Below are positions 44,119-54,085 of a stretch of DNA of 64,000 nucleotides, one piece after another. Under the pieces are notes generated by a model. That model ran no database searches. It saw only the letters and a list, made by a program, of their open reading frames with translations, and was not told where the DNA came from. The position numbers were made by a program, and so were the translations under genes. The stretch is from Sphingobium chlorophenolicum (lineage in GTDB: Bacteria > Pseudomonadota > Alphaproteobacteria > Sphingomonadales > Sphingomonadaceae): assembly GCF_000722875.1 (NCBI RefSeq), contig NZ_JFHR01000009.1:81112-145111 (forward strand), read 5' to 3'. How positions within the stretch are numbered: the first letter of the stretch is position 1; each line of letters opens with the position of its first letter.

Positions 44119-44916
44119 TTAGGCTCGCCCTAATATTTCCTGGGCGCGGGGGGCCAGCCGTTCCGTCGCTGCGGCGTGGACGCCCGGCGCGGCGCATAGC
44201 AGGCCGAAGGCGGTCGGCTGCGGTCGGTTGAAGGAAAAGGGGTTGCCGAGCGCGTCGGTGACGATGGCCCCCGCCTCCTGCGCGATCAGCGCGGCGGCGG
44301 CGACGTCCCATTCATTGCCCCAGCGCACCGTGGCGACCAGATCGGCCTCGTCCGCCGCCACCATCGCCATGCGCAGCGCGATGCTGTTGGGCTTGTGCAC
44401 GGTGACGAGATCGCGGTCGTAGCGGGGAAGCTGGTCGGCGGGCACGCGCGAACCGGGAAGGACCGCCCGCGATCCGGCCTGCAAGGTTCGTCCGTTGCGG
44501 GTCGCGCCTGCGCCGGACTGAGCGATCCACAATTCGTTGCGGGCGGGCGCGGCCAATATGCCGAAGCGCACCGCGCCATGTTCCACCAGCGCCACCGACA
44601 CGGCCCAGCCGGGCCGCCCGCGCAGATAGTCCCGCGTGCCGTCGATGGGATCGACCACCCAGACGCGGGGCAGGCCGAGCCGGTGGACGGTATCCGCCGT
44701 CTCCTCCGACAGCCAGCCCGCCGACGGATCGATGGCGTAGAGCCGTTCGCGCAGCATCGCGTCCAGTTCCAGATCGGCCTCGCACACCGGATGGCCGGGC
44801 ACCTTTTCCCACTGGCGCACGCGGGTCTCGCCGCCCGCCCAGAGCGTCAGGGCGCGGTCGGCGGCGTCGGAAACGGCCGCCACCACGTCGCGCAGGGGGA
44901 TGTCAGCCGCCGGCAA
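44119..44916 (-). CDS. cysQ: 3'(2'),5'-bisphosphate nucleotidase / inositol-monophosphatase family
   Basis: 265 residues. The Mg2+-binding motif is WVVDPIDGTRDYLRG, with WLSEETAD supplying the first Glu pair and GNEWDVAAAALIAQEAGAIVTD the last Asp. It probably removes the 3'-phosphate of PAP arising from sulfate activation, but an inositol-phosphate role cannot be excluded. The ATG overlaps the pmbA stop by 14 bases, so it is coupled to the operon mutY-nudC-pmbA-cysQ. Confidence 0.87.
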   Translation of the reverse strand: MPAADIPLRDVVAAVSDAADRALTLWAGGETRVRQWEKVPGHPVCEADLELDAMLRERLYAIDPSAGWLSEETADTVHRLGLPRVWVVDPIDGTRDYLRGRPGWAVSVALVEHGAVRFGILAAPARNELWIAQSGAGATRNGRTLQAGSRAVLPGSRVPADQLPRYDRDLVTVHKPNSIALRMAMVAADEADLVATVRWGNEWDVAAAALIAQEAGAIVTDALGNPFSFNRPQPTAFGLLCAAPGVHAAATERLAPRAQEILGRA

Positions 44917-46249
44917 CGGTCATCCCGTCGACGCGGATGGTCGGCACGTTCATGCCATAGCGGAAGGCGAGGTCGTTGGCGGGGACCAGCGCCCGGAACA
45001 TGTCATTCAAATTGCTGGCGATGGTGATTTCCGACACCGGCTGGCCCAGTTCGCCATTTTCGATCAGGAAGCCCGCCGCGCCCCGGCTATAGTCGCCGGT
45101 CACGCCGTTGACGCCCATGCCGATCAGTTCGGTGATGTACAGGCCGCGCTTCACGCCCGCCATCAATTCGCCCGGCGACAGCGCGCCCGGCTCCATATGG
45201 ACGTTGGTGACGCCCGCGCCCGGCGCGCCGCTGCCGCCGCGGCTGGCGTGGCCGGTCGGTTCCAGCCCCAGTTGCCGCGCCGAGGCGCTGTCCATCAGCC
45301 AGCCGGTCAGCACGCCCCGGTCGATCAATGCGCGGCGTTCCACGGGGAGTCCCTCGCCGTCGAAGGGGCGCGAGCGCAGGCCGCGCAGGCGCAGCGGATC
45401 GTCGATGATCGTGATGGCCGAATCGAACAGCGCCTCGCCCAGCGATTCCAGCAGGAAGCTCGACCGGCGGGCGATGGCGGGGCCGACCATGCCGCCGATC
45501 AGATGGCCGACCAGGCTGGAGCCGATGCGCGGGTCGAAGATCAGCGGCATCACGCCGCTGCCGACCTTCACCGGGTTCAGTCGCGCCACGGCCCGCTGCC
45601 CGGCGCGGGTTCCGACTGCGTCGGCTTCGTCCAGATCGGCGATGTGGCGGACGCTGTGGCTGGCATGGTCGCGCTGCATGTCCGCGCCTGTTCCGGCCAG
45701 CACGCTGGCCCAGGTGGAATGGCTGGTCCCGGCATAGGCCCCGGCGAAGCCATGACTGGTCGCGAGCGCCATCTGGCTGCGCCCGGTGGCCGCGCCGCCG
45801 CCCTCGCTGTTGGTGACGCCGGGCACGGCCCGCGCCGCTTCCTCGGCCAGCAGGGCGCGGGCGCGCAGCTCGGCCGGTTCCGGCTCGAACGGGTCGGTCA
45901 GGTCCAGTTCGGGCAACGCGCCCTTCAGCAGCCGGTCTTCGGGGGCGAGGCCCGCATAGGGGTCTTCGGGCGCCTGCCCCGCCATGGCGATGCAGCGGTC
46001 GACCAGGGTCGCCAATGTCGCGGGGTTCATGTCCGACGCCGAGATGCTGGCGGAGCGGCTGCCGATGAAGACGCGCAGGCCGATCTCCTCACCCTCCGAC
46101 CGTTCGACATCCTCCAGCGCGCCGAGCCGCACCGACACGTTGGTCGAGGCGTTGCAGGCATAGATGGCGTCGGCCGCATCCGCCCCCGCCCGGCGCGCCG
46201 CCGTCACCAGATCTTGGGCGCGGGACTGGGCTTCTTCTAGGCTGAGCAT
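44903..46249 (-). CDS. pmbA: TldD/PmbA-family metallopeptidase (PmbA/TldE type)
   Basis: 448 residues of the TldE/PmbA half of the TldD-TldE protease, which processes peptide antibiotics and unfolded peptides. Typical elements are EEIGLRVFIGSRSASISASDM and the C-terminal GMGVNGVTGDYSRGAAGFLIENGE, where this subunit lacks the HEXXXH zinc site that TldD carries. The TldD partner is not in this window. 47 bases separate it from nudC. Confidence 0.92.
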   Translation of the reverse strand: MLSLEEAQSRAQDLVTAARRAGADAADAIYACNASTNVSVRLGALEDVERSEGEEIGLRVFIGSRSASISASDMNPATLATLVDRCIAMAGQAPEDPYAGLAPEDRLLKGALPELDLTDPFEPEPAELRARALLAEEAARAVPGVTNSEGGGAATGRSQMALATSHGFAGAYAGTSHSTWASVLAGTGADMQRDHASHSVRHIADLDEADAVGTRAGQRAVARLNPVKVGSGVMPLIFDPRIGSSLVGHLIGGMVGPAIARRSSFLLESLGEALFDSAITIIDDPLRLRGLRSRPFDGEGLPVERRALIDRGVLTGWLMDSASARQLGLEPTGHASRGGSGAPGAGVTNVHMEPGALSPGELMAGVKRGLYITELIGMGVNGVTGDYSRGAAGFLIENGELGQPVSEITIASNLNDMFRALVPANDLAFRYGMNVPTIRVDGMTVAGG

Positions 46250-46296
46250 GGGCTTGGTCGATTCCTGTGACGGGGGTGCGGGGCGAAGGAGCGGCC

Positions 46297-47229
46297 TTAC
46301 GCGCTTGGGTCGTGGTGGGCAACCTGCGCGCGCTCGTCTAGCCAGTGCCGCAGCAGGTGCCAGGCGACCGCCATCGGCGGCGGGGCGAGGAAGGGTGCGC
46401 CCTCCTCCCCGGCCATGGCGGCGCGAACGCCCTCCTCATCGCACCAGAAGGCATGTTCGATCTCATTTTCGTCGATCTTCAGCGCGTCGTCGTCCGCCTG
46501 CGCGGTGCAGGCGATCATCAGCGAGGAGGGGAAGGGCCAGGGCTGGCTGGTCACATAGCGTATATCATGGGTGGCGACGCCCGCCTCCTCCCTGATTTCG
46601 CGGACGACCGCTTCCTCCAGCGTCTCGCCCGGCTCCACGAAACCGGCCAGCGCCGAATAGCGCCCGGCGGGCCAGCCATGCTGCCGCCCCAGCAACACCC
46701 GGCCGCGATGTTCGGCCAGCATGATCACGACCGGATCGACGCGGGGAAAATGTTCCGCCTTGCACGACCCGCATTGGCGCGACCAGCCCGCCTTGGCGGG
46801 GGCGCTGCGCTGTCCGCACACCGAACAGAAGCGATGCCGCGCATGCCAGGCCAGCAGGCTGCGCGCCGCGCCGTAGAGGGCGACCTCATGCCCCGGCACA
46901 TCGCCCGGCAAGGTCCGGCTGCGCGGCGTGGCGACCAGGCTGTGCGGCGCGTCCGCCAGCAGTTCGGCGAAGATCGGCCGTTGCTGCTCGTCCACGCCGA
47001 GCAGGGCATGATGTTCGATCCAGGCGTCGGCGGGCAGCGCTTCCATGGCCAGATGGCCGTCCTCGACCACTGGCTCCAGCCCGTCCAGCACCAGCCGCCG
47101 GGCCAGCGGGGAGGCGAAGGCCTCCGCCAGCAGCGTGGGATTGCTGCGGACATGGTCGACGCGGTCCAGCCGTCCCCCGCCAAAGGCCACCACCGGCGAT
47201 TCCGGAATATCAGAGCCGTGCATCGTCAT
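46297..47229 (-). CDS. nudC: NAD+ diphosphatase NudC (Nudix)
   Basis: 310 residues. The zinc ribbon uses CSVCGQ and CGSCKAEH; the Nudix box is GFVEPGETLEEAVVREIREEAG; the NudC-specific tail is SQPWPFPSSLMI. It hydrolyses NAD(H) and can remove NAD caps from RNA. It overlaps the mutY stop by up to 20 bases; ATG 47223 is an equal start candidate. Confidence 0.95.
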   Translation of the reverse strand: MTMHGSDIPESPVVAFGGGRLDRVDHVRSNPTLLAEAFASPLARRLVLDGLEPVVEDGHLAMEALPADAWIEHHALLGVDEQQRPIFAELLADAPHSLVATPRSRTLPGDVPGHEVALYGAARSLLAWHARHRFCSVCGQRSAPAKAGWSRQCGSCKAEHFPRVDPVVIMLAEHRGRVLLGRQHGWPAGRYSALAGFVEPGETLEEAVVREIREEAGVATHDIRYVTSQPWPFPSSLMIACTAQADDDALKIDENEIEHAFWCDEEGVRAAMAGEEGAPFLAPPPMAVAWHLLRHWLDERAQVAHHDPSA

Positions 47230-48280
47230 TTCTCTCCTTCATCGCCAATTCGGCGGCGCGGGCGAACAGGGTCGGCAGGCCCGCCTTCCCGATTTCGGCC
47301 ACCGGCCACCACTCGCCCTCACCCGGCGGCGTCACATCCGGCCCCACATGGGCATGGTGCACCGTCAATGCGAGGGAGAAATGCGTAAAAACATGGCGCA
47401 CCGGCTCCGCCAGCCGCCGCCATGGCGCGGACAGAGGCGGGGTCGCGTCGGGCGCGCCGTTCCATTCCGATGTGGGCAGCGCCCGCATGCCGCCCAGCAT
47501 GCCCTTGCCGGGCCGCCGCACCAGCCATACATGGCCGTCCGGCCGCTCTATCCACCAGCCATGGCCCAGCCGGTGCGGCTTTGCCTTTTTCGCCGCCTTG
47601 ACCGGGAAGGCGGCCGGATCGGCGGTCAGGACGGCCGCGCAATCCTGCCGCAGGGGGCAGATGCCGCAGGCGGGGTTGCGCGCCGTGCAGATGGTCGCGC
47701 CCAGATCCATCATCGCCTGCGCGAAGTCCCCGGCGCGGACATCCGGCGTGATCGCGTCGGTCGCCCCGCGAATTTCCGGACGCGCAGCAGGCAGGGGCGT
47801 GGCGATGGCGAAAAGGCGGGCGACGACGCGCTCGACATTGGCGTCGACCACCACGGCGCGTCGCCCGAAGGCGATCGCCGCCACCGCCGCCGCCGTATAG
47901 GCCCCGACGCCCGGCAGGGCGCGCAGCCCATCCTCCGTATCGGGAAAGACGCCGCCATGGTCGCCCGCCACGGCGCGCGCGCAGGCCAGCAGGTTGCGGG
48001 CGCGGGCATAATAGCCAAGGCCCGCCCAGGCGGCCATGACCTCCGCATCCTCCTCCGCCGCCAGCGCGGTTACGTCGGGCCAGCGCTGGGTGAATTTCGC
48101 GAAATAGGGGCCGACCGCCGCGACCGTCGTCTGCTGGAGCATCACCTCCGACAGCCAGACGCGGTAAGGATCGGCGGCGTTGGCGCCCGGCGGGGCGCGC
48201 CAAGGCAGCCTGCGCGCATGGACGTCATAATGGGCGAGCAGATCGGATGCTATTTTTGGGATGTTGCCCTCGACGCGCAT
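47210..48280 (-). CDS. mutY: A/G-specific adenine DNA glycosylase MutY
   Basis: 356 residues: HhH-GPD fold with LPGVGAYTAAAVAAIAFG and the catalytic Asp in VVVDANVERVVARL; a [4Fe-4S] site in CTARNPACGICPLRQDC; and a C-terminal Nudix-like 8-oxoG recognition domain (WWIERPDGHVWLVRRPGKGMLGGMRALP). It removes adenine paired with 8-oxoguanine. Its Fe-S cluster would depend on the suf genes of this window. Divergent from the DciA-like gene with 26 bases between. Confidence 0.96.
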   Translation of the reverse strand: MRVEGNIPKIASDLLAHYDVHARRLPWRAPPGANAADPYRVWLSEVMLQQTTVAAVGPYFAKFTQRWPDVTALAAEEDAEVMAAWAGLGYYARARNLLACARAVAGDHGGVFPDTEDGLRALPGVGAYTAAAVAAIAFGRRAVVVDANVERVVARLFAIATPLPAARPEIRGATDAITPDVRAGDFAQAMMDLGATICTARNPACGICPLRQDCAAVLTADPAAFPVKAAKKAKPHRLGHGWWIERPDGHVWLVRRPGKGMLGGMRALPTSEWNGAPDATPPLSAPWRRLAEPVRHVFTHFSLALTVHHAHVGPDVTPPGEGEWWPVAEIGKAGLPTLFARAAELAMKERNDDARL

Positions 48281-48306
48281 GGCGACCCTATGCCATTAAG
48301 AAGCCC

Positions 48307-48849
48307 ATGACGGAACGCCCCGCGCAACCTAAAATGAAAAGCCGCAAGGGTGAGGCGGAGGAACGGCCGCGCATCGGCGCGCCGCGCCGGATCGCGGACC
48401 TCATGCCCGCCATCGGCGACGCCGCCTTCCGCAAGTTCGGTTTCGTCCAGTCCAGCATCGTCACCCGCTGGGCGGAGATTGTCGGGCCGCATTATGCCGG
48501 GATCAGCGAGCCGGAATCGATCCGCTTCCCGGCGGGGAAGAAGGCGGGCGGCACGCTGCAACTGACCGTCATGAGCGGCCATGCGCCGATGATCCAGCAT
48601 GTGCTGCCCGACATTATCGACCGGGTGAACCGATTCTTCGGCTATGCCGCCGTCGCCAAGGTGGCGATGAGGCAGGGGATGGTTCAGCCGAAGGAGCCGG
48701 AACGCCGTCCGCCGCCGCGCAACCTGAAACCCGTTCCGGTGGAGCTGGGGGATTCGCTGCGCGATATTGGCGACCCGGAATTGCGGGCGGTGCTGGAATC
48801 GCTGGCGCAGGGGCTGGCGAATAGCGGGGGTTTGCCCAAGATTGGGTAG
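48307..48849 (+). CDS. DciA-like protein (DUF721)
   Basis: 180 residues from ATG 48307. The DUF721 domain is FGFVQSSIVTRWAEIVGPHYAGISEPESIRFP and QLTVMSGHAPMIQHVLPDIIDRVNRFFGYAAVAKVAMRQG. DUF721 proteins such as DciA load the replicative helicase DnaB in bacteria without DnaC. A longer ORF reading from 48247 lies in the promoter and mutY coding region and is rejected. Basic N-terminal extension of about 25 residues. Confidence 0.87.
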   Translation: MTERPAQPKMKSRKGEAEERPRIGAPRRIADLMPAIGDAAFRKFGFVQSSIVTRWAEIVGPHYAGISEPESIRFPAGKKAGGTLQLTVMSGHAPMIQHVLPDIIDRVNRFFGYAAVAKVAMRQGMVQPKEPERRPPPRNLKPVPVELGDSLRDIGDPELRAVLESLAQGLANSGGLPKIG

Positions 48850-48870
48850 GGTGTTTGCGGACCTATCCTG

Positions 48871-49005
48871 TTCCTCCCCATCGGGAGATGGGGAGGTGGC
48901 GGCGCGTAGCGTCGACGGAGGGGAATGGGGCACGACCTGCGAATTTCCCCTCCACCACCGCCTTTGGCGGCGGTCCCCCTCCCCACGCTTCGCGTAGGGA
49001 GGAAT
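48871..49005. repeat. dispersed 135-base palindromic element, copy 2
   Basis: Closely matches 28064-28198 and 60244-60379: begins ttcctccccatcgggagatg, middle gtcgacggaggggaatgggg, gcacgacctgcg and tttcccctccaccaccgcct, end acgcttcgcgtagggaggaa. It folds back on itself. It lies between the DciA-like and first DsbA-like genes. Confidence 0.8.
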
Positions 49006-49111
49006 TAGTCCATTTCCTGCCTTTGCGGGAGCATGTTGCGCTTGGGGACAAGAAGTATACATCATAGCCATTCTCAGCCGTGACAGGGGCGGCGCATCAA
49101 CGGACTACCGC

Positions 49112-49771
49112 ATGACCAAAATCCGCCTGGCTTTCCTCGCCCTGCTCGCCATTCCGGCGGGCCTTATCGCCGCCCCCGCCGCCAACTGGCTTAGCCGGGT
49201 GGCTCCATCCCCCATTGGCGGGCATGTGCTGGGCAATCCGGCCGCGTCGACCAAATTGGTCGAATATGTGAGCTACACATGCTCCCACTGCGCCCATTTC
49301 GTGAGGGAGGCGAGCGAACCGTTGCGCGCCAAATATGTGAGGGGCGGCAAGGTCAGCGTCGAGGTGCGCAACGCGGTGCGCGACAAATATGACCTGGCCG
49401 CCGCCCTGCTTGCCCGCTGCGGCGGGCCGGGCCGCTTCTTCGGCAATCATGAGGCGCTGTTCGCCAATCAGGACGCCTGGATGGAAAAGCTGATCGCCTA
49501 TGACAAGGACGCGACCAAGCCGACCGAGGAAAAGGCCGCGCTGCGCGACATCGGGCAGAAGACCGGCCTCTACGCCCTGATGGGGAAGCGCGGGTTCAAG
49601 CCTGCGCAACTGGATGCCTGCATCAACGACCCCGCATCGATGAAGCAGATCCTGGCCATGACCGACGAGGCGTGGAACAAGCTGCGGATCGGCGGCACGC
49701 CTGCCTTCACGCTGAACGGCACGCTGGTTCAGGGGTCCGACTGGACGCGGTTGCAGGCGGCATTGCACTGA
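49112..49771 (+). CDS. secreted DsbA-family thioredoxin-fold protein 1
   Basis: 219 residues with a signal peptide (LAFLALLAIPAGLIAAPAA) and a thioredoxin-like fold interrupted by helices. The redox centre is CSHC (SYTCSHCAHFVREAS), and the cis-proline loop IGGTPAFTLNG follows, as in DsbA/DsbG/Bdb types. It would introduce or shuffle disulfides in the periplasm. Start at ATG 49112. A second, similar gene follows after 46 bases. Confidence 0.9.
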   Translation: MTKIRLAFLALLAIPAGLIAAPAANWLSRVAPSPIGGHVLGNPAASTKLVEYVSYTCSHCAHFVREASEPLRAKYVRGGKVSVEVRNAVRDKYDLAAALLARCGGPGRFFGNHEALFANQDAWMEKLIAYDKDATKPTEEKAALRDIGQKTGLYALMGKRGFKPAQLDACINDPASMKQILAMTDEAWNKLRIGGTPAFTLNGTLVQGSDWTRLQAALH

Positions 49772-49817
49772 TCTAAACCCGGATGGAATAACGCCCGACA
49801 AACGGAGCCAGATTGAC

Positions 49818-50552
49818 GTGAAAGCCCTTTCCGGACTTGCCCTTATCGCCCTTTCGCTGACCATGGCCGCCTGCGGCGAGAAGGAGGGGGGCGGCGCGAC
49901 TTCGGCCGAGCCGGTCGCCGCCGTCGCCGCGCCCGCGGGCACGAAATGGTCCGAAACCATCGCGACCACGCCCGACGGCCATTTCGTCATGGGCAACCCG
50001 CAAGCGAAGGTGAAGCTGATCGAATATGGTTCCTACACCTGTTCGCACTGCCGCGATTTCGCCGCTGAATCGGCGGAGGAGATCAAGCAGATCGTCGACA
50101 GCGGCAAGATGAGCTTCGAATTCCGAAACTTCGTCCGCGATCCCATCGACATTTCGACGGCGCTGCTGGCCCGTTGCGGCGGCAAGGACATATTCTATCC
50201 CCTGTCCGACCAGTTCTTCGCCAACCAGAACGCCATGTTCGAAAAGGCGCAGGCGCTGGGCGACGAGAAGTACAAGGCGCTGATGAGCGCCCCCCCGGCG
50301 GAGCGTTTCGGCCAGCTTGCCCAGGCGATCGGCCTGGTCGACTTCGCCAAGCAGCGCGGCATTGCGGAGGATCAGGCGAAACAGTGCCTGGCCGACACCG
50401 CCGCCGCCGAGAAGCTGGCCAAGGGCGTGGAAGAGGCGAACCAGCAATATAAGATCGAGGGCACGCCCAGCTTCATCCTGAACGGCGTGATGGTGGAGAA
50501 TACCGCCGCATGGCCGGCGTTGCGGGCCAAGCTCAAGGAAGCGGGACTCTAG
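49818..50552 (+). CDS. DsbA-family thioredoxin-fold lipoprotein 2
   Basis: 244 residues starting with GTG (GGAGCC upstream). The signal sequence ends in a lipobox, SLTMAAC, so unlike its neighbour it is lipid-anchored. The redox centre is CSHC (SYTCSHCRDFAAES) with the cis-Pro loop EGTPSFILNG. It looks like a tandem duplicate that gained or kept a lipid anchor. Probably cotranscribed with protein 1. Confidence 0.9.
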   Translation: MKALSGLALIALSLTMAACGEKEGGGATSAEPVAAVAAPAGTKWSETIATTPDGHFVMGNPQAKVKLIEYGSYTCSHCRDFAAESAEEIKQIVDSGKMSFEFRNFVRDPIDISTALLARCGGKDIFYPLSDQFFANQNAMFEKAQALGDEKYKALMSAPPAERFGQLAQAIGLVDFAKQRGIAEDQAKQCLADTAAAEKLAKGVEEANQQYKIEGTPSFILNGVMVENTAAWPALRAKLKEAGL

Positions 50553-50636
50553 GCGATTGGACAAGAGGGGGCTGACATCATCGATGTGGCTGTCGGTTGC
50601 GGGCAGGGCGGATTTCCGCCGCCCTGATCTTGCGCC

Positions 50637-53600
50637 ATGCAGATAAAGCGCCTCAAACTTTCCGGCTTCAAGAGCTTCGTCGATCCGACGGAGTTGCGCA
50701 TCGAACCCGGCCTGACCGGCATTGTCGGGCCGAACGGCTGCGGCAAGTCGAACCTGCTGGAGGCGATCCGCTGGGTCATGGGTGAATCCAGCGCCAAGTC
50801 GATGCGCGGCGGCGGCATGGAGGATGTGATCTTCGCGGGCACCGCGTCCCGCCCGCAGCGCGATTTCGCCGAAGTCTCTCTGATGACCGTGCAGGAACAG
50901 GGGGAGTTGTTCAACGCGGTCGAGGTCGCCGCCGACGGCGAACTGGAAGTCACCCGCCGCATCGAGCGCGGGGCGGGCAGCGCCTATCGCGCCAATGGCC
51001 GCGACGTCCGCGCCAAGGACGTGGCGCTGATCTTCGCGGATGCCGCCACCGGGCCGCATAGTCCAGCCTTGGTCAGTCAGGGTCGCATCGCAGCCGTGAT
51101 CGCCGCCCGGCCGCAGGAACGGCGCGCCATGCTGGAGGAAGCGGCGGGCATTTCCGGCCTGCACGTCCGCCGCAAGGATGCCGAGCAGAAGCTGCGCGCC
51201 GCCGAAGCGAACCTGATGCGGCTGGACGAAATCCTGTCCGACATGGAGGCGCGGGCCAACAGCCTGCGCCGTCAGGCCAAGGCGGCGGAGCGCTATATCC
51301 GCCTGTCGGAGCAGATTCGCATTGCCGAGGGTCGCACGATCTTCGCCCGCTGGCGGGAGGCCGCCGCCAGCGCCGAGGCGGCCCGTGCGGAGGCGAAGCA
51401 GGCCGAAAGTGCCGTCGCCGCCGCACAGGAAGCGCAGCAGGCCGCCGCTGTTTACGCGAATGCCGCTGTCGAGGCGCTGGCCGCGAAACGGGCGGCCGCG
51501 CAGAGCGCCCGTGACGCAGCCAGCGAGGCGGGGCACAGGCTGACGGCCCTGCGCACCGAACGCGATGGGGTGGTGCGGCGTCTGCATGATCTGGCGCAGC
51601 AGGCCGCCCGGCTGGAAGAGGATCGGGAGCGCGAAGGGACGCTGGCCAATGATGCGGCGGAGGCGATTGCGCGGCTGACCGACGAAATCGCCGCGCTTAA
51701 GGGCCGCATCGCCGAGACGGAGGCCATGCGCCCCGATTTCGCGGGCCGCATCGCCCGCGCCGAGGATGCGGCGCGGGATGCGGAACTCGATCTGGCCAAG
51801 GCGATGGCCAAGCAGGCGGGCGAGCAGGCCGAATTGCGTGTGGCCGAAGCCGCCCTCGCCGCCGCCCGCAGCCGGTTGGATCGGGCAAGTCGGGAGGCGC
51901 AACGGCTGGAAGCCGAAGCGGCCGCCCTTCCCGATGCCGCCCCGCTGGAAGCGCAGCGCGCCGAAGCGCTGGGCGCGCAGCAGCAGGCCAGCGCTGATCG
52001 AGACGCTGCCGAGGCCGCGATACGCGACGCCGAAGCGGCCCGCGCCGAAGCCGCCGAGGCCCGCGCTGCCGCCGAGGCTGCGCTTTCCTCCGCCCGCGCC
52101 GCGCTCGCCGCGCTGGACAGTGAAGCCGCCGCGCTGCAACGCGCTGTCGATGGCGGCGCGAATAATCGTAGCCGAGCGCTCGACCGGTTGAAGGCGGCGC
52201 CTGGCTATGAACGCGCCCTTGCCGCTGCCTTGGGCGATGATCTGGAAGCGCCGATTGCCGCAGAGGGCAAGCGCCGGTGGGCGGGCGCGGCGGCTCTGGA
52301 TAGTGATCCTTCATTGCCGGAAGGCTGTTCGGCGCTTTCGGTGCATGTCACGGCTCCGGCTGAGCTGGCCCGTCGTCTGGCGCAGGTTGCTGTGGCGGAG
52401 AAGGATGACGGCCAGCCCCTCGCGGTCGGGCAGCGGCTTGTCACCAAGGATGGCCAGCTTCGCCGCTGGGATGGCTATGTCGCCAGCGAGGGGGGTGCAG
52501 CGGCGGCGGAGCGTTTGATCCGCCTCAACCGGCTGGAGGCTATCGCCGCCGTCCGCCCCGGTGCCGAGGCTGAGGTCGAAACCGCCCGCGCCGCGCAGGA
52601 TGCCGCCGCCGCGCAGGAACGCGATGCCGTCCAGACGCTGGCCACCGGACGCACGCAGCTATCCCATGCCGACCAGCGGCTCCGCACGGCGCTGCGTGCC
52701 GCTGACGAAGCCGCCACTGCGCTGGAGCGGCTGGCGGGCCGCCGCGAAGCCATGGAGGAACGGCTGGAGGAGGCCCGCGCCGACCTTGGCTCCGCGCAGG
52801 GGGAGCATGACAAGGCGCAGGCTGCCCGGACCGCCATGCCGGACGGCGAGGAAACCCGCACGCTCGTCGCCACGCTGCAACAGGCGAGCGAGAAGGCCCG
52901 GCAGGCGGTCAGCCAGTTGCAGGCCGATCAGGCGCTGGCGGACCGCGCCCTGGGCAGCGACCGCGAACGCATGGCCGCCGCCGACGCCGAGGCGAAGGGC
53001 TGGCGCGCCCGTGCGGGCGAGGCGGCCAAGCGCATCGCCGCCATGGTCGAGCGGGGCGAGGCCATAGCGCAGGAGCGCGGCGAAATCGCGGACCAGCCGG
53101 ATCGACTCGCCGCCGCCATCGCCGGGTTGAGCGAGCAGGGGGACGCGCTGACCCAGGCCGCCGACGCCGCCCGCCGCGAGGAGGCCGAGGCCGAAGCCGC
53201 GCTGCGCGCCGCCGAACAGCGCGCGTCCGAGGCGGGCGAAACGCTGGCCAGCGCCCGCGAAGCCCGCGCCACCGCCGCCGCTCGCGCCGAAGCGGCCGAT
53301 GAAAAGCGCGTCGAGACCAACCGCCTTTCGGGCGAGCGTTTCGAATGTCCGCCGCCCGTGCTGCCGGAAAAGCTGGGCTTTGCCAGCGCGGAAATCCGCA
53401 TCGCGCAGACCGAACAGGCCGAGCATGACCGGTTGGTGACGGAGCGCGAGCGGATCGGGCCGGTCAATCTGGTCGCTGCGCAGGAATTGGAGGAATTGGA
53501 AGCCACCCAAGCCAGCAGCCGCGCCGAAAGCGAGGAACTGACGCAGGCCATCAACCGCCTGCGCGGGTCCATCGGCAGCCTCAACCGGGAGGGCCGCCAA

Positions 53601-54080
53601 AGGCTGCTCGCCGCGTTCGAGGCGGTGGACGGGCATTTCCGGCGGCTGTTCACCACCCTGTTCAATGGCGGTCAGGCGCATCTGGAACTGATCGAAAGCG
53701 ACGATCCGCTGGAGGCGGGGCTGGAGATCATGGCGCAGCCGCCGGGCAAGAAGCTGGCCGCGCTGACGCTGCTTTCCGGCGGGGAGCAGGCGTTGACGGC
53801 GGTGGCGCTGATCTTTGGGCTGTTCCTGACCAATCCCGCGCCGATCTGCGTGCTGGACGAGGTGGACGCGCCGCTGGACGACGCCAATGTGGAGCGTTTC
53901 TGCGACCTGCTGGACGCGATGGTGGGGCAGACGGATACGCGCTACCTGATCGTCAGCCATAATGCCGTGACCATGGCGCGGATGCACCGGCTGTTCGGCG
54001 TGACGATGGTGGAGCGCGGGGTGAGCCGTCTGGTGTCGGTCAATCTGGGTGGCGCGGAGGCTTTGCTGGCGGCGGAGTAA
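50637..54080 (+). CDS. smc: chromosome partition/condensation ATPase Smc
   Basis: 1147 residues: N-terminal Walker A GPNGCGKSN, a long coiled coil very rich in Ala, Glu and Arg, a hinge around residues 500-620 (ERALAAALGDDLEAPIAAEGKRRWAG), a return coiled coil, then the ABC signature LLSGGEQALTAVAL and Walker B ICVLDEVDAPLDD. It condenses and segregates the chromosome with ScpA/ScpB, which are not in this window. It follows the two DsbA-like genes, an order I regard as common in this lineage. Confidence 0.96.
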   Translation: MQIKRLKLSGFKSFVDPTELRIEPGLTGIVGPNGCGKSNLLEAIRWVMGESSAKSMRGGGMEDVIFAGTASRPQRDFAEVSLMTVQEQGELFNAVEVAADGELEVTRRIERGAGSAYRANGRDVRAKDVALIFADAATGPHSPALVSQGRIAAVIAARPQERRAMLEEAAGISGLHVRRKDAEQKLRAAEANLMRLDEILSDMEARANSLRRQAKAAERYIRLSEQIRIAEGRTIFARWREAAASAEAARAEAKQAESAVAAAQEAQQAAAVYANAAVEALAAKRAAAQSARDAASEAGHRLTALRTERDGVVRRLHDLAQQAARLEEDREREGTLANDAAEAIARLTDEIAALKGRIAETEAMRPDFAGRIARAEDAARDAELDLAKAMAKQAGEQAELRVAEAALAAARSRLDRASREAQRLEAEAAALPDAAPLEAQRAEALGAQQQASADRDAAEAAIRDAEAARAEAAEARAAAEAALSSARAALAALDSEAAALQRAVDGGANNRSRALDRLKAAPGYERALAAALGDDLEAPIAAEGKRRWAGAAALDSDPSLPEGCSALSVHVTAPAELARRLAQVAVAEKDDGQPLAVGQRLVTKDGQLRRWDGYVASEGGAAAAERLIRLNRLEAIAAVRPGAEAEVETARAAQDAAAAQERDAVQTLATGRTQLSHADQRLRTALRAADEAATALERLAGRREAMEERLEEARADLGSAQGEHDKAQAARTAMPDGEETRTLVATLQQASEKARQAVSQLQADQALADRALGSDRERMAAADAEAKGWRARAGEAAKRIAAMVERGEAIAQERGEIADQPDRLAAAIAGLSEQGDALTQAADAARREEAEAEAALRAAEQRASEAGETLASAREARATAAARAEAADEKRVETNRLSGERFECPPPVLPEKLGFASAEIRIAQTEQAEHDRLVTERERIGPVNLVAAQELEELEATQASSRAESEELTQAINRLRGSIGSLNREGRQRLLAAFEAVDGHFRRLFTTLFNGGQAHLELIESDDPLEAGLEIMAQPPGKKLAALTLLSGGEQALTAVALIFGLFLTNPAPICVLDEVDAPLDDANVERFCDLLDAMVGQTDTRYLIVSHNAVTMARMHRLFGVTMVERGVSRLVSVNLGGAEALLAAE

Positions 54081-54085
54081 ATCGA

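Noticed and set aside
44900..46240. 446-aa ORF antisense to pmbA
   Set aside because: Mirror frame of a complete TldD/PmbA-family gene; the composition is not protein-like.
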